A stretch of 64,000 nucleotides of DNA from Lateolabrax maculatus (Eukaryota; Chordata; Actinopteri; Acropomatiformes; Lateolabracidae): positions 5,898,001 through 5,962,000 of the forward strand of contig CM062206.1 of the NCBI GenBank assembly GCA_031216445.1. Direction: 5' to 3'. The notes under the pieces are model-generated. The model was not told where the DNA came from and did not search any database. It saw nothing but the letters and a program-made list of their open reading frames with translations. Made by a program: the position numbers and the translations under genes. Below, piece by piece: positions 14,367 through 26,093 of this stretch. Position 1 is the stretch's first letter. Each line of letters opens with the position of its first letter.

Positions 14367-14900
14367 TGACACTTTATTTTAACCCTCTTTATTTAGCATC
14401 TATAAACAGGATATAAACACTTGATAAATGATTCATAACAAACTATAACACACTAATAGTAATAAGTTGTAAGCTGATATAAGGACATTTCTAAGTGTTT
14501 ATTCATCTATTTGTCAACAACTATGTTTATATAAACAGTTAATGAATGATTGACAGAATAATATAGCACAGATGTGAAATATGAAGTATTTATTTGTGAT
14601 AAGGATTAATGGAGTACTAATTATAAATTCAATAATGACGAATGGTTTTTACTTATAAATAAATTCCACTCAGGAGAAACCAGTCGCTGACGAAGGTCAC
14701 AAGACGCGGTTGAAAGCTTTTGAAGAAATCTACCTGTGAGTGATGTGTAAACAGTTAATAAACATTTAATAAATGCTTTATATATATATGATTAACTATG
14801 ATTACAGTTGTGTTATAATGTGTTATAAATCATTCATTATCCGTATATGGATTAGAGAGATTATAACTGTTGATAAATGCCTTAAAAGTACTTTAAAAAG
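14367..14900. repeat. AT-rich interspersed repeat with long imperfect inverted arms
   Basis: Begins CACTTTATTTTAACCC and is dominated by ATAAACA/TTAATAAA words. A segment near 14420-14455 matches, in reverse complement, the segment near 14808-14840 with roughly three-quarters identity. The style matches a common teleost interspersed repeat, but I cannot name the family. A distinct GC-richer stretch (about 14672-14730) sits inside it. Confidence 0.45.
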
Positions 14901-16489
14901 TCCTTATATTTGCACTTTTTTCACAGTTCACTGAGAAATTCTGGGTATGACCTGAGTAAAACTTTAGCAGAAGAAAATGTGAAAACTAATAAAAATATAA
15001 TATATAAAAGATACATAATAAAACATAATGGAGCATTGAGCTGCGATTATGTTGGGCAAAATTATTGTTTTCTGCCTCTTATAAAGAGAGACACTGGTAA
15101 GAAAAATGGAATTCATAAAAATGTGAAGTGTGACAGTATGATTTATTTATTAAATACCAACTTAACAGCATCAAACAGAGCATAAAACAGCCAACTAAGG
15201 CCGATCATATGCTGCTAAAAACATTCATTCATTCATCTCCGGATACTGAGCTGCACATAATCCCCCGATTCACTCTATGTCTTGTGTGTTGTGTTAAAAA
15301 TGCAAGCAGACAAGGATGAACACTCATCATGTAATGTTTAAATTGTGGAAGTTTCCCACCACAGCCGCATCCTCTGAATATTGATTGAGTACAGGTAACG
15401 TATACACTGTGCTTTCACCTTTAACCCGAACTTTAAATAGAAGATAACACAAACTCAATCACCACAATCCCCCATGGGGTCATTCAGTAATAATCAAGGA
15501 CAACATGATGAGGCAATGACCACATTCACATCTATAATGTACTTTGGAAATGACCTCATATCCTGATTAAAGGTCATATAAGATTATATGTATCTTTTTA
15601 TCAGGATCATAAATTTTCCTGCACGCCAACAGATCGACCACAGACTTCAATAACCAGCAGTAAATGCTGTACAGTAAGGTTTTGAAGTGGAATACCAATA
15701 CTGATAGTTTTGCATTAAAGCTGCCTATAGCCGATGTTTAGTGACCATATTTAGTATCTTTAAATCCGACAAACAATCAACTTTTTGGGGCAAAGTCTCA
15801 AGTATAAAATGTGTGGATAAAATTACAATCGGGGATGTTTCCTGCAGCTGCGGAGAGAAATAGACCTCCATCATCTTAAATGTACATGAAGGTAAACGTC
15901 TAATATTTAATAATGGTGACAAATAAACAATCAGCGTTCTGACTGATATTCTTAATTTCTGCCTGCATGTTTCTGCTAACGCACTTTGTTGTGGTTGGAC
16001 TCTGCTCCGAATGACATCAGAATATTAATGTGATTTTAAGTGAATGCACTCCTTGTGCTCTCCTTGTGACCCAATTAAGCATCACAACTCTTACTGTGTT
16101 ATGTGTTGTGCGTGCTGTGTGCTTTTTATAGCTTTTGTGGAATTGCTTGACTTCCCAAAACATGACTCGCAAGAACGCGAGATATAACATACGTCCCCGC
16201 AAAGTTCTGGTTCTCAGCACTGGATATGCACTTATTCTAAAGATTGTTTGACCTTCCCAGTGGCCGGCTATTACTCTCCCGTGAGTCCCCATCACCTCCA
16301 CCCCCTTTTTTTTTTCCACAGATGGATTTTTTGTTGCATTAATCCCACAGATCAGGTGGGTTTTGTCAACGTGTTAAACTTTAATACTTTGGGTCATTTA
16401 TCTTTACGGCCAAACCCGGGGTCTGTCAGCGACCAGACGAGCTATTTCCTCATTTGGTTTGGGAGCAAAGTGGCGCAGGAGAGAGCAAA

Positions 16490-16547
16490 GGGGGAGGAGG
16501 TGGTGGTGGTGATGGAGTGGAGTGGAGTGGAGAGGAGTGGGGGGGTT
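16490..16547 (+). repeat. G-rich short tandem array (GGT and GGAGT units)
   Basis: GGTGGTGGTGGTGATGGAGT then GGAGT units and a G7 run. A purine-rich tract with potential for G-quadruplex or triplex structure; it explains the low-complexity open frames on both strands here. Confidence 0.8.
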
Positions 16548-18738
16548 GCTGCTCACCACTTAATGAAATCCTGATGTGAGGAGGGAGAGGAAGACTTGGC
16601 GGAGGGGTAGAGGGGTGATCGCGGAGGTCGAGGCGCCACACCATCTAAAGAACAGGACGCCTCTCCAGAGAGGTGGCTTCATTTGGTCATTTATGTTTTT
16701 CTTGTTTGGAGGAGCTCGTAAAGAGCATTTCGACGATGTGCCCCTCATTACGTCCGGGACGCTGCGTCAGGGACCCGCCGGGCGCCCAAGTGGACAGGGA
16801 TAGAATTGCAAGTGATTAATTTGCCCAAAGCTCCCCTGGAAAGTGGTGTGCTCTCACAAGCATTTGTCTTCATTTACCAGGGTGCAGTGACGGGAGAAGA
16901 TAGGCCTTAGGAGTCCTCAATGGCGTCCACGTCCATTTTTTTTTCTCTCATTTTAGAAAACCACAGCTCGGGCTTTAGCAAAACATCCCTTAAGTTTGTT
17001 GAGCTTGTTGCTCGTACGCTGTCTTACTGTTGGTCGTGTTCACATGCTACTGAAAAACAAAACGTTTTCTCGGTTCGTTTAACAGCTAAAACCGTGGAAC
17101 TAATGGACAAATAATGAGTGTCATAATGCTCGTACATACATTTTGTTTTGTTGCCTGCACAGAAATGTCAGCGCTATATTTCACTGGTGTAATTGCAACA
17201 TATAAATACAAGTCTGTCAGTGAGAGAAAGAGCATGTGTGAGTTTGTGATATATTGTCAGGGCCATTCACATTATTAGTGAATGTGAGTGTATGTGGACT
17301 GGGGGAGATTATGTTTAACATGTGAGTAAAGTAATGCATGCTCGGGACAATTTAGCTTATCATTAATATGTGTACAGTTTGTTGTTTTGTTGCTTTGTTC
17401 ACTGTAAGTCTGCTAAGTAAAAAAAAACTTGATTTATCTGAAACGATACACAAAAATATTAATAACATGAATTACACATGATGGAGATAATTTATTAGCC
17501 TAATTTGGGGATTTGGAGTACCAGAAGTGTGAGTTTGCAATAGTTGTCGAGCAGTTTTGAGGCCAAAAACAAACTGAAAACTTCTCTGATATCAACTGAA
17601 ATGTGCTGATGTTCTTTACACTGCTGTGCAATGCAGATAAAAACAAACTAACAATATTAAAATGTTAGACTCAGGTACAATGAGAACAGAGTAGGAATGT
17701 AAAGGGGGATAAACCAACCTAAAGACATTTACTAGCTTTTAATTTGTAGAAGAGAGTCTCCTCAATTGTAAGGCAGGCGTAAATGATCCTGAGGTGATAT
17801 TATAGTAAGTAGTTTTATTTATGGGTTAATGAGAGCATAACAACCAGCCGCCAACGCATTTCTGATGTTTGTTCAGAACATAACTGCTGCAGTTTGTATT
17901 TGCCTTTTCATCGCAGGTTATGAAGGTCTTTCGTCTCCACTTCAGCCTGTTGAGCGTTCATGTTGTGGTTGTTCCTGATCACAGAGCAACTCAGTGGCAG
18001 ACTCCCATCATCCCCTATAAATAGATCTGGCCACGTGCACTCTGTAGCTGTGTGTGTGTGTTGCCAGTTCAGTAATATACTGAATTAAAGGATGGTCAAT
18101 TATGTTTTTATCTCACAAAAGACTATAAAATAATTCAGTTTTTGTTGAAAGTGAACCAGCAAAATAGACTGTATTTAAAAAGTTGCTGTACAACGGTACT
18201 GTCTCGACATTGACTTGCAGTTTCTATAAAAGTCAAATGGTCACTGCAATGTTGTTGTTTGCAAACATTAGTAATAATAATAATAATAAAGGATAATTAT
18301 GATAATTAAAAGCTTAGTTGAATATCAAAATGCAAACAAAAGGGTCACTCCACTACCACAAATTTAGAGCATTAATGTTTTCTTACACTGTGAAATGTCT
18401 GTTTACATTAATATCTTTTGAAATTTGTGTAAAAAGTTTGATTATTATCACTTGAGAAATGCACAAAATGCTGATTTTACCTTTATAACTTAACCCCTTC
18501 AGTTATGTACACACGTATGCCTTAAATTAAAAGGTCATTATTAATTAATAGAGAATAAAAGAGAAACACAAATGACTCCATCACCTTCTCATCAGGTAGC
18601 AGCTTCCAACAACCCTAAGCAAGGACAATGTTTATTTTTTTTTCAATTGCAATGTAGTTTTAATTACAACTAGAACAATATTATTACAGAGTCATTTTAG
18701 TTGCTCGTCTCAGACAAGTTGGCTTTGGGCAACAAACG

Positions 18739-18740
<2 letters not shown>

Positions 18741-18770
<30 letters not shown>
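18741..18770. repeat. (AC)15 microsatellite
   Basis: Uninterrupted dinucleotide run of 30 bp. Confidence 0.95.
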
Positions 18771-18773
<3 letters not shown>

Positions 18774-18780
18774 CACGAAC

Positions 18781-18990
18781 GGTATAACTCTAATGTCTGG
18801 TATCAGATTCCAGGCTGTGTACCTCCAGTCACTGGGCTAATTACACACTAATGGAGCTAATCAAGAGTCAAACAGGAGAAGCATTCAGCCTTAATGCTGT
18901 AATCCTCCTTAAAGCCTCCACATATCCTTCTTTATGATCTTAAATGGGCCCCGGTGGCCCATTACAGAGCAACGAGGATGACCACAGTCC
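18781..18990. promoter_or_regulatory. Candidate conserved regulatory block with clustered homeodomain cores
   Basis: Mixed-complexity sequence between a microsatellite and a poly-G run. It has CTAATTAC (18838-18845), CTAATGG, GCTAATC, CTTAATGC and TAATCC (18900-18905) within 70 bp, then TGGGCC/GGCCCA inverted arms at 18945-18961. Enhancer function is an inference from motif density; no alignment was available. Confidence 0.3.
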
Positions 18991-19909
18991 ACTCCCTGGA
19001 GGGGGGGGGGGGGGTTGAGTGTGTGTGTGTGATGTCAGGCCATGCAACAAAATGAAGCCGCGGAGTAACTGTAGCTTTGTGTTCAGAGGTGTTTTGGCTG
19101 GGAGGCGTTTTGGTCAGAGGAGATGAGTGTGTGGTGGCATGATGGAAACAGGTGTGAGAGGTTCATAGTGCTCCGATCTCTGTATCAACCACTCGACTTG
19201 TTCACCACGTCTGTGACCCAATTATTACATAATATATATTACATATCACTTTATTTCTTTGAATTCAGATTTTTTTTCTGACTATATCTTATTCATTGTT
19301 GATGTGTGTTGCATTGCAGTATTCTCCAACACCAGAAATCAAGTGATTTTAGTATGGAGGCGACTATTTGTAAGTGTTCTTCGTTGTGTTATATTTGAGT
19401 GTGCCAGTGCTAGATATTTAAAACACAGTCAGAATTACAATATAGTATACTCTCTGTGCATACTACACATGCTGTGTATGTATCACTATTGTCAAGGGGG
19501 TCTTTTAGAGTTAAAGCGATTGGTCAGTCAATCAATAATCAATCAACAGAATATTATTCAGCACAGTAATAATTGATTAAATGTTTCAGATGTTCCAAAA
19601 ACTCACTGGTTTCAGCCTCTTATATGTGAGGATTTGATGTTTTTTTGTCTGATTGTCGGATTTGAATATGGCACCTCCACTATTTTCTGATATTTTATAG
19701 ACAAAAAATGATTAATCAAGAAAATAACTGGAAGATATTTTGATAATGAAAATAATACAGTTGGTGGGTCCAAACTGAGTATAGAGCTTATTGTTATAAT
19801 AAAGATCTAAGATTGACATCACCAGCAGCAGCTCTCTCTCTGAGCTGTTAGTTGAAGGTTTGTATGTCTGATGCGGATCAAACATCAACATCGTGTCAAT
19901 CAGCAGCTG

Positions 19910-20145
19910 CTCTGGACACCGACGTGTGATGGCACCTGAAACCAAACAACCGTGAGGATAAACGACGCCCTGAAACGACCCGGATGGAGACTAAACGGCC
20001 AATGAGAGGCGTCGACGTCACCGACGTGGAGCGGATCACCTGTACGTCCCAACCGACGGGGCGACGTCAAATTGTAACGGTGCGTTCGAGGACAGCTCGG
20101 AGAGAACAGTGTCCCGGAGTGACACCGGCGCTCTTGTAATGTGAT
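19910..20145. other. CpG-dense patch with no gene
   Basis: About 26 CpG dinucleotides in roughly 225 bp, including several GACGTC/CGACGT words, in an otherwise AT-rich, CpG-poor flank. No exon, tRNA or recognisable transposon was found. It could be an orphan CpG island of a non-coding transcript, a young repeat, or a GC-rich coding remnant. Confidence 0.5.
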
Positions 20146-21529
20146 GCTGGCCTGATAACAAACGCAGGGAAGCACAAAGACACAGAGAGCAGGACGGAGC
20201 AGGTGGGATGAGTCGGATGAGAGGACTCTGAAGGATGCCGTGCCCTCACCAGTACAAAGAAAACCAAACAGAAAATGTGCAGCCTTGGCCTTTATCTGTT
20301 TTTTTCTTTATTATGTTTCAGTAAAATATATACTCTATGAATAAGCTTACGTATTCCTATATTTATTTTTCGTATTGTTGTTTTTATTAGTAGGCATTCA
20401 GCCTCTCTGTCACTGGAAATCAAATTATTTTGATTTAGTTTACTCCAATATCCCATATAGACAAGTTTGCACGTTTTGACTGGAAGCTGCTTCAATTTAA
20501 ATCAACTTAACAGACGCGTCGTGGAGCCTCATCAGCCCTCACCTTGATCAGGCCCTGCAGTCAGTGTGTTTTACAGTGGAAACAGCCCGCTGAAGAATGG
20601 CAACAAACACACCCACAGCGCCCTGGGCAGCCTTCTCCTGTATCATGTTATACTGAGAGGCGTTTACAGCTGTTTTGTTTCATAATACAGGACGACACGC
20701 TGCGCTGTGAGAGCTGCCGCTTTACAACAGCAGTGGAGACAAAAGCGCAGCCTGCACGGCATCCACACACGAACTAAATAATAATTACCCCAAAATAAAT
20801 TACTTATTTTTTATTGGTAGAATTGCTGGAATTTCCCCCCCCCAAAAAATGACCCTAAAAGCTTCTGAAAGAGACTGAAGGAATCTGCGGTATCATGGAT
20901 GATTTTATAGTGACCTTATTCAACTTTATGTTATTTTTGTGTCCAATTACACTTTTAGATTTATTTATGGTGCTTTATGGTGACACTGGGGGACTATTTT
21001 ATTGTATTATTGTCTTCTGTATAATTTGCTGTAATATATTTATTAATATCCTTATAAGAACTGTGGTGAAACCTTTGTATTAAAATATTATTATGGCCTA
21101 ACTCTATTTCGTAAGGAATGTTTTTTTTTTTTTTTTTTAGATAAATTATCGATGAAATAAATAAAGAATTGAACGTAAATAGAAATATAGTTCCACTTAT
21201 AATCGCTCTCCTGCAGATTTTGACTGTATTGCTTTCAAGTATTTGTGCTTTTGTCTTGAACTTAACGGTGTTCATCTAACGGAAATCGAAAAAATGCATT
21301 TAAAAGAATCTGCGCTTATTTTTTTGTTTGTTTGTTTGTGTGCAGAAACGCACCTGAGCCGCAGCCACAGGACGCTTCACGGCTCGTTGCACGGAGAGCA
21401 GTCAGTAACGCGTTACACAACTGTAACAAATTACATTTTCAGGATTATTATTGCAGTTGTTGCGTTTGTCATCGCCCTCTTCGAGTCTCCGACGGAGACT
21501 GAATTGGATACTTTAAGCGATCCCTGATA

Positions 21530-21880
21530 TTCGCTGCGGACCTCTCTGAATTAATGCGGTGATTAATGACAGAGAGGATGACCTTTACCGGGTGGGAGTT
21601 TCTGCCACTGCTTTGATATAATCGAGCTCCAGGATGACACGAACGCGGCACACTTGCCCTTCCCATTATTAATAGGAGGACCAGTGATTTTTAAACGGAA
21701 GAGAGACCGAAAACTTGTGGTTTCTGTTTGATAAATTGCTCCTCACAATGAGAAACATTTTCTTTATGTGACTTCATGTACCGCGCTGCGTTTTGGAGAA
21801 AGCAGCGCGGTACTGATAGGAGGTAAACGCGAAGCGAATCATCCAATTAAATCCCTCAAGAGCTGGTGATGGATGATGTC
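21530..21880. promoter_or_regulatory. Candidate regulatory block with a paired-homeodomain inverted repeat
   Basis: At 21541-21577 the arms CCTCTCTG and CAGAGAGG flank two ATTAAT cores (CCTCTCTGAATTAATG and GATTAATGACAGAGAGG). It lies about 2.9 kb upstream of lbx2. A GC-rich inverted pair (CCGCGCTGC near 21781 and GCAGCGCGG near 21804) follows. Function inferred. Confidence 0.3.
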
Positions 21881-23779
21881 AGCTGCTCTGCTTCTAATTA
21901 ACGTTTAAATTAAGCCAAAGGAAGAAAAAAATATATATAACTTTCTGACCGTCGCTGCTTCAGACCTTAAAGCCTATTGGACCTTTGTTTTGTTCGGGGA
22001 GGTCTTCAGCTCTTCAAGCTTAAACTAAATGTGAGGTTAATAATGTGCAGCAGCGTGGGTCCGGATGGTCCACAGTGTCTGTTACACTTTTATCGTTCTG
22101 GACATCAAGTCTATAAAATTAACAGTAAAATAAACGCAGCAGCAGCTTTTTGTCCCTCTCATAACCAGACATGACCCCAGTGTGTGTGATACAGGCCTGC
22201 AGGGATAATGTGGTAAACGAAATAAAATGGTACAAATCTAGTCGAAAGATTTCCCCTCTATTAGATCAAACATATAGTCAAACGAAAAGAGACATAATAT
22301 ACTATCCATCTAAACTCATTTCTGCTTTTTCTGTAGAATAAAAGTTTATAATTTTCAATTTTTTAAATAATAATTAATTTCTTTATGTGGCAAATGCGCA
22401 AAAAAAAAAAGCAAGCATTGTAAACCCCTTTATATTTTAAACTGAGTTCAAGTCTAAAAGTGTCAAAATAAATCACAATCATCGTGATATAACAATCTGT
22501 ACTCAGACCAGCAGACATGTTCAGCTACCTGCACTTTTATCAAAAACGATGCATGTTTCTGTCCAAATTCCCAAACGGAATTTATCCCCACAAACTCCAG
22601 CTTGTTATGGAGAAATAAACATTCAAAGCAGCCACAAAGGGTGGACCTCCAAGGCAGCTAATAGAATTTCCTGCTGTTTTATACCTCTGTCCCTAAACCA
22701 ATGTCACCATATGCTCCTGTTGGCACAAGACTCTCCGCGGTGGCTTCCTGGGCGTCTGGCTTTATCCAAATGGGTCAGAATAATCTGATTGTATTTTTAA
22801 AATACTAATAATTCTCCAGCATTTGTTTTACTCAGCCTCCGGCTTGTGTCAGCATTTGGTACATGTATTATAATTCAGCTGCTACCATACAGGCTACATT
22901 TAAATCATTGTTTGTACTTTTTCCATCTCAGGTGTTTGAAACAATGCTGTCATGTATCATTTTTTTTACAGCTTCCATTATATTTTTCTCATAACTGTAA
23001 AATGTATATTTCGTTCTACCCACAGGTTATATGCAATCTCTGAAATGCAATAAAACGAATAAAGGACCAAACTGGCGACAATATGTTAAATTTGACAAGC
23101 CTTAAATAAAAGAAGGTGTGTTTCCTCTGAGCAGACGTACCTGCTGCTCTCCTCGGCGTCCAACTCGTCCCCGTTTAGTCTCTCTAATCCGTTTCTGTCT
23201 TTACATCCTAAACCCCCATCGGTGAAATTCACATTCTGCGTCCTCAGACTGAACCACAGCACGGCGTCACCGCTTGTTTCACGCTACCGCATTAAATTAC
23301 ACTGTAACTCTGGATTTTTACCTGCAGGGTCGTATTGAAGCACGGCCGACATGGAGAGGAAACAGAACATAAACAAACAGACTAAAAAAAAATGAAAAAT
23401 AACTTCAGTGATTTTCTGTCTTCTTTCTTCTTCTTTCTTTCTTTTTTTAATTAAGAATTGTGGCTTCAGTGTCTCAGAGATGAAGGCTTTTTAAGATCTC
23501 CAGGCATTAAATTTAAAGTAATGTACAAAATAAACGTGCTGCCATAATTATTATTTCTTTAATTTTTTTTTTTTATTTATTTCAGATTATAAACAGGCTG
23601 CCTATCTACTGCCACAAAGCGCAACAACACCAACAAAACACAAATAAATCAAAAATCCATCACCTGTCATGTTGAACAATGGGTTAACTTGAACAGCTTC
23701 TGTTTACTTGTAGGTAAATCATTTTAATAGCCTTCAAAATCGGGTCCGTAAATGTGCTCATTGTGGCTATTTTAAGCCA

Positions 23780-24000
23780 AATTCCCGTGCAACACAGTGC
23801 CTAATGCGCATAACGGTCTGTGCGTAATTACGCACGAAGATGACAAAATGAATATCACGGCTGGAGACCACTGCTGGCTCGGTGTTCCTCCAAACTTTTC
23901 CATAATGCAAAGATGCTGGTGGCAGTGTTTTAATGGCCATCAACTCTCCCTTTCTAGAAGAATACACCAGCAGAGGGAAACAGATGCATAAACATTTCAG
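23780..24000. promoter_or_regulatory. Candidate lbx2 proximal enhancer with a perfect TAATTA palindrome
   Basis: A block of mixed, non-repetitive sequence 500-720 bp upstream of the lbx2 start. It contains a 16-bp perfect palindrome, GTGCGTAATTACGCAC, at 23820-23835, an octamer-like ATGCAAAG near 23904, and several AAT-rich homeodomain cores. A homeodomain-bound, possibly autoregulatory element is an inference. Confidence 0.35.
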
Positions 24001-24029
24001 GGCATCTTTCTCCTCGGCTGCAACAGACT

Positions 24030-24499
24030 CCTCCTATTCCCCACGTCCAATTAGTTATTATGGTCCGGCCCTTTAAGACGCAGCAGCGGGTCAGCAAGTA
24101 GTGTAGTGTTTCTCTAATTGAACTTCGCCCAATCAACAATAACTCGTTAGCAGTCGCTTTCTTTTTCTTGCTGCTTGAGACAGCTTTTTTCGCCTTGCAG
24201 GGATTCACCCCCCTCCAGTCTCTTACTGCATAAAGATCTACATGGAGCTCGGCAGAGGAACTGCGACTCTCTGAGGGGAATACAGTCCGGCTGCCTTCAC
24301 AACTACGCCCGGAGCATGGTTATTTTGGAGGAAGGCTCTCCGGCGAGCTAAGTTGCGGGCATACGGCTCTGAGTGTCAGAATATAGAGGGGATCTACGAG
24401 AAAACGCCGAGCACCAGAGGAAACACTTGTGGACGCTTAAAACTGCCATTTGAATGAAATAATCAACTTTTCTGGAAGCAGCGATTCTTCGGGACTGCG
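24030..24499 (+). promoter_or_regulatory. lbx2: lbx2 proximal promoter and 5' UTR region
   Basis: Directly upstream of the lbx2 ATG and higher in GC than DNA further out. Visible elements include an inverted CCAAT-type box (CCAAT near 24047), a second CCAAT-like box (GCCCAATCAAC near 24127-24137), a TAATTG homeodomain core just before it, and CATAAAG near 24226, which could act as a weak TATA element. If that element is used, transcription would start near 24255 with a 5' UTR of about 240 nt. The transcription start is inferred only. Confidence 0.4.
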
Positions 24500-24824
24500 A
24501 TGACCTCCAGTAAAGACATGAAGGCAGGTTCTGTGTTGCAGTCCAGCGGCGACGAGAGGAGACGAGCTCCCCTGGACCAGCTGCCGCCGCCGGCCAACTC
24601 CAACAAGCCTTTGACGCCGTTCAGCATTGAGGATATCCTTAACAAACCCTCGGTAAAGAAGTCGGTCGCCAGTATCTGTCCGCCGAGAGTGCTGGAGAAA
24701 GTGACGGGCTCCAACTCGGCGAGGAACGGGATCACCACTCCCTCCTCGCCGCTGTGCGCGCTGGAGGAGCTGGCCAGCAAAACGTTCAAGGGTCTGGAAG
24801 TCAGCGTTATCCAGGCAGCAGAAG
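24500..24824 (+). CDS. lbx2: lbx2 coding exon 1
   Basis: Encodes residues 1-108 plus the first base of codon 109: start, Arg-rich segment (ERRR), Pro-rich segment, eh1 motif and Lbx block. The exon ends GAA-G before GTAAGG. This ATG is chosen because the MTSSKD start matches Lbx N-termini. Reading into the intron would add only seven residues before a stop. Confidence 0.95.
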
Positions 24825-26093
24825 GTAAGGGCATTCTGTGTTTTTAACGTAAAATTTCAATTATCAGACGGATCAAACGACTTTAAAGCTGATTTAGAAG
24901 GGAAGCAAGCGCAACCATCCTCAGACACACAGCTGAGATTGGCGCTGGCTGGGGTTTGTTTTGACTGTAAGCGCTGGGGCAGCAGTGTAGGAATGCGTAA
25001 AAGTATAAGATACGAAATGGAAAATGCCACATTTACGCATTCAAACGTGCACATACACATGATCTATGAAGTGCTAAAACTGGCTAATATGCTGTACTCC
25101 GCTGCTGTCAAAAAGTCCACCAGCCGACATGGCCTACTGCATGCAGGGATATGTTGGATAAAAAATGAACTGACAGATAAACTTAACTGGCACACTGACT
25201 GTGTACATTTCTACTGCACTGCAAAAATAATGAACCTAAAAATTCTAATATTTGGTTAAATTCTTGTTTGGCTCAAAATACGGTGGAAAATTCTCTATTT
25301 GGATGATTTTTTTCCTCTTATTTTCAGTGCAAATGTATTATTATTATTATTAATATTATTATTATTATTATTGACAGTGTTGACAGCACATATCAATGGT
25401 ATCCATGCAGGGCTATCGATTCAGGAAAGATCTTAAAATTGTGGTCCTCGCTATTGAAATCAAGTGAAATAAATATAATAATTTGCTTTAAAGACAAAAC
25501 CACGCGTGTAAAGGGGGCGCAGGCCTGTTCGGCAGAGTCCTCTGTGGCTGCTGCAGTTTTTTGGGGGAAACTGACCCTTTGCGCTTGTTTCACGCGTCTT
25601 GTGTGTGTTTCTCCTCCCAACCCTCCAAGGTCGTGAGCACGTGAACGCTTTCGGACAGAGGCAGACGTCGAAGAAGAGGAGAAAGTCGCGGACGGCCTTC
25701 ACGAACCACCAGATTTACGAACTGGAGAAGCGGTTTTTGTACCAGAAGTACCTTTCCCCGGCCGACCGCGACCAGATCGCGCAGCAGCTGGGGCTCTCCA
25801 ACGCGCAGGTCATCACCTGGTTTCAGAACCGCAGGGCCAAACTCAAGCGGGACCTGGAGGAGATGAAGGCGGACGTGGAGTCGCTAAAGAAAATCACCCC
25901 ACAGACCCTGCAGAAGCTCGTCAGCATGGAAAACATTGAGGAGCCCCAGGGCGGGGAGCCCGGGGCCAGGTCGCCCAGTATCTCCCCGACCTCCCAAGGA
26001 CACCGGGCCTTCCCACAGTCCCCCTCCTCGTCCAGAGACCAAACCACGGATGAATTCTCGGAGGACGACGAGGAAATTGAGGTGGACGATTGA
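24500..26093 (+). CDS. lbx2: Ladybird-type homeobox transcription factor, probably lbx2 (two coding exons, 262 aa)
   Basis: Sequence-specific nuclear transcription factor. Ladybird (Lbx) proteins specify migrating limb/fin muscle precursors and dorsal neural cell types. CDS is 24500-24824 joined to 25630-26093 (325 + 464 nt, 262 codons plus TGA); the 805-bp intron has a GT donor and an AG acceptor. Residues 38-52 hold the Engrailed-homology repressor motif (FSIEDIL at 41-47, Groucho binding). Residues 78-108 hold the Lbx-specific block containing SPLCALEELASKTFKGLEV. The homeodomain is about 125-184, with Arg5, Trp48, Gln50 and Asn51 at residues 129, 172, 174 and 175. The protein ends in an acidic tail (EFSEDDEEIEVDD, 250-262). 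The stretch after the homeodomain (DVESLKKITPQTLQKL) resembles LBX2 more than LBX1, and pcgf1 is the neighbour, as I recall for human LBX2. The family is certain; the paralogue name is less so (an lbx1 duplicate is the alternative). Confidence 0.96.
25630..26093 (+). CDS. lbx2: lbx2 coding exon 2 (homeodomain and C-terminus)
   Basis: Acceptor is CCTCCAAG at 25622-25629. The split Gly codon 109 (G + GT) restores the frame into GREHVNAFGQRQ, the usual sequence ahead of an Lbx homeodomain. The exon carries the whole homeodomain, a Ser/Pro-rich linker (about 205-245) and the acidic tail. Its GC content is clearly higher than that of the flanking DNA. Confidence 0.96.

Larger units (their letters stand above)
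14901..23779. other. Upstream flank of lbx2, non-coding
   Basis: No gene. It holds a G-rich pentamer array (16490-16547), an (AC)15 microsatellite (18741-18770), a G14 run (19001-19014), a CpG-dense patch (19910-20145), a T18-type run (21121-21139) and candidate regulatory blocks at 18781-18990 and 21530-21880. Most of the rest is AT-rich with no recognised element. Confidence 0.6.

Noticed and set aside
14548..14557. TGATTGACAG TALE decamer
   Set aside because: Lies inside an AT-rich interspersed repeat, so likely incidental.
16248..16803. Several overlapping 60-108 codon frames
   Set aside because: Created by the G-rich GGAGT/GGT array; low-complexity translations on both strands.
24500..24847. 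115-codon lbx2 frame ending in GKGILCF
   Set aside because: Reads past a GTAAGG donor into the intron. The spliced frame recovers the homeodomain.
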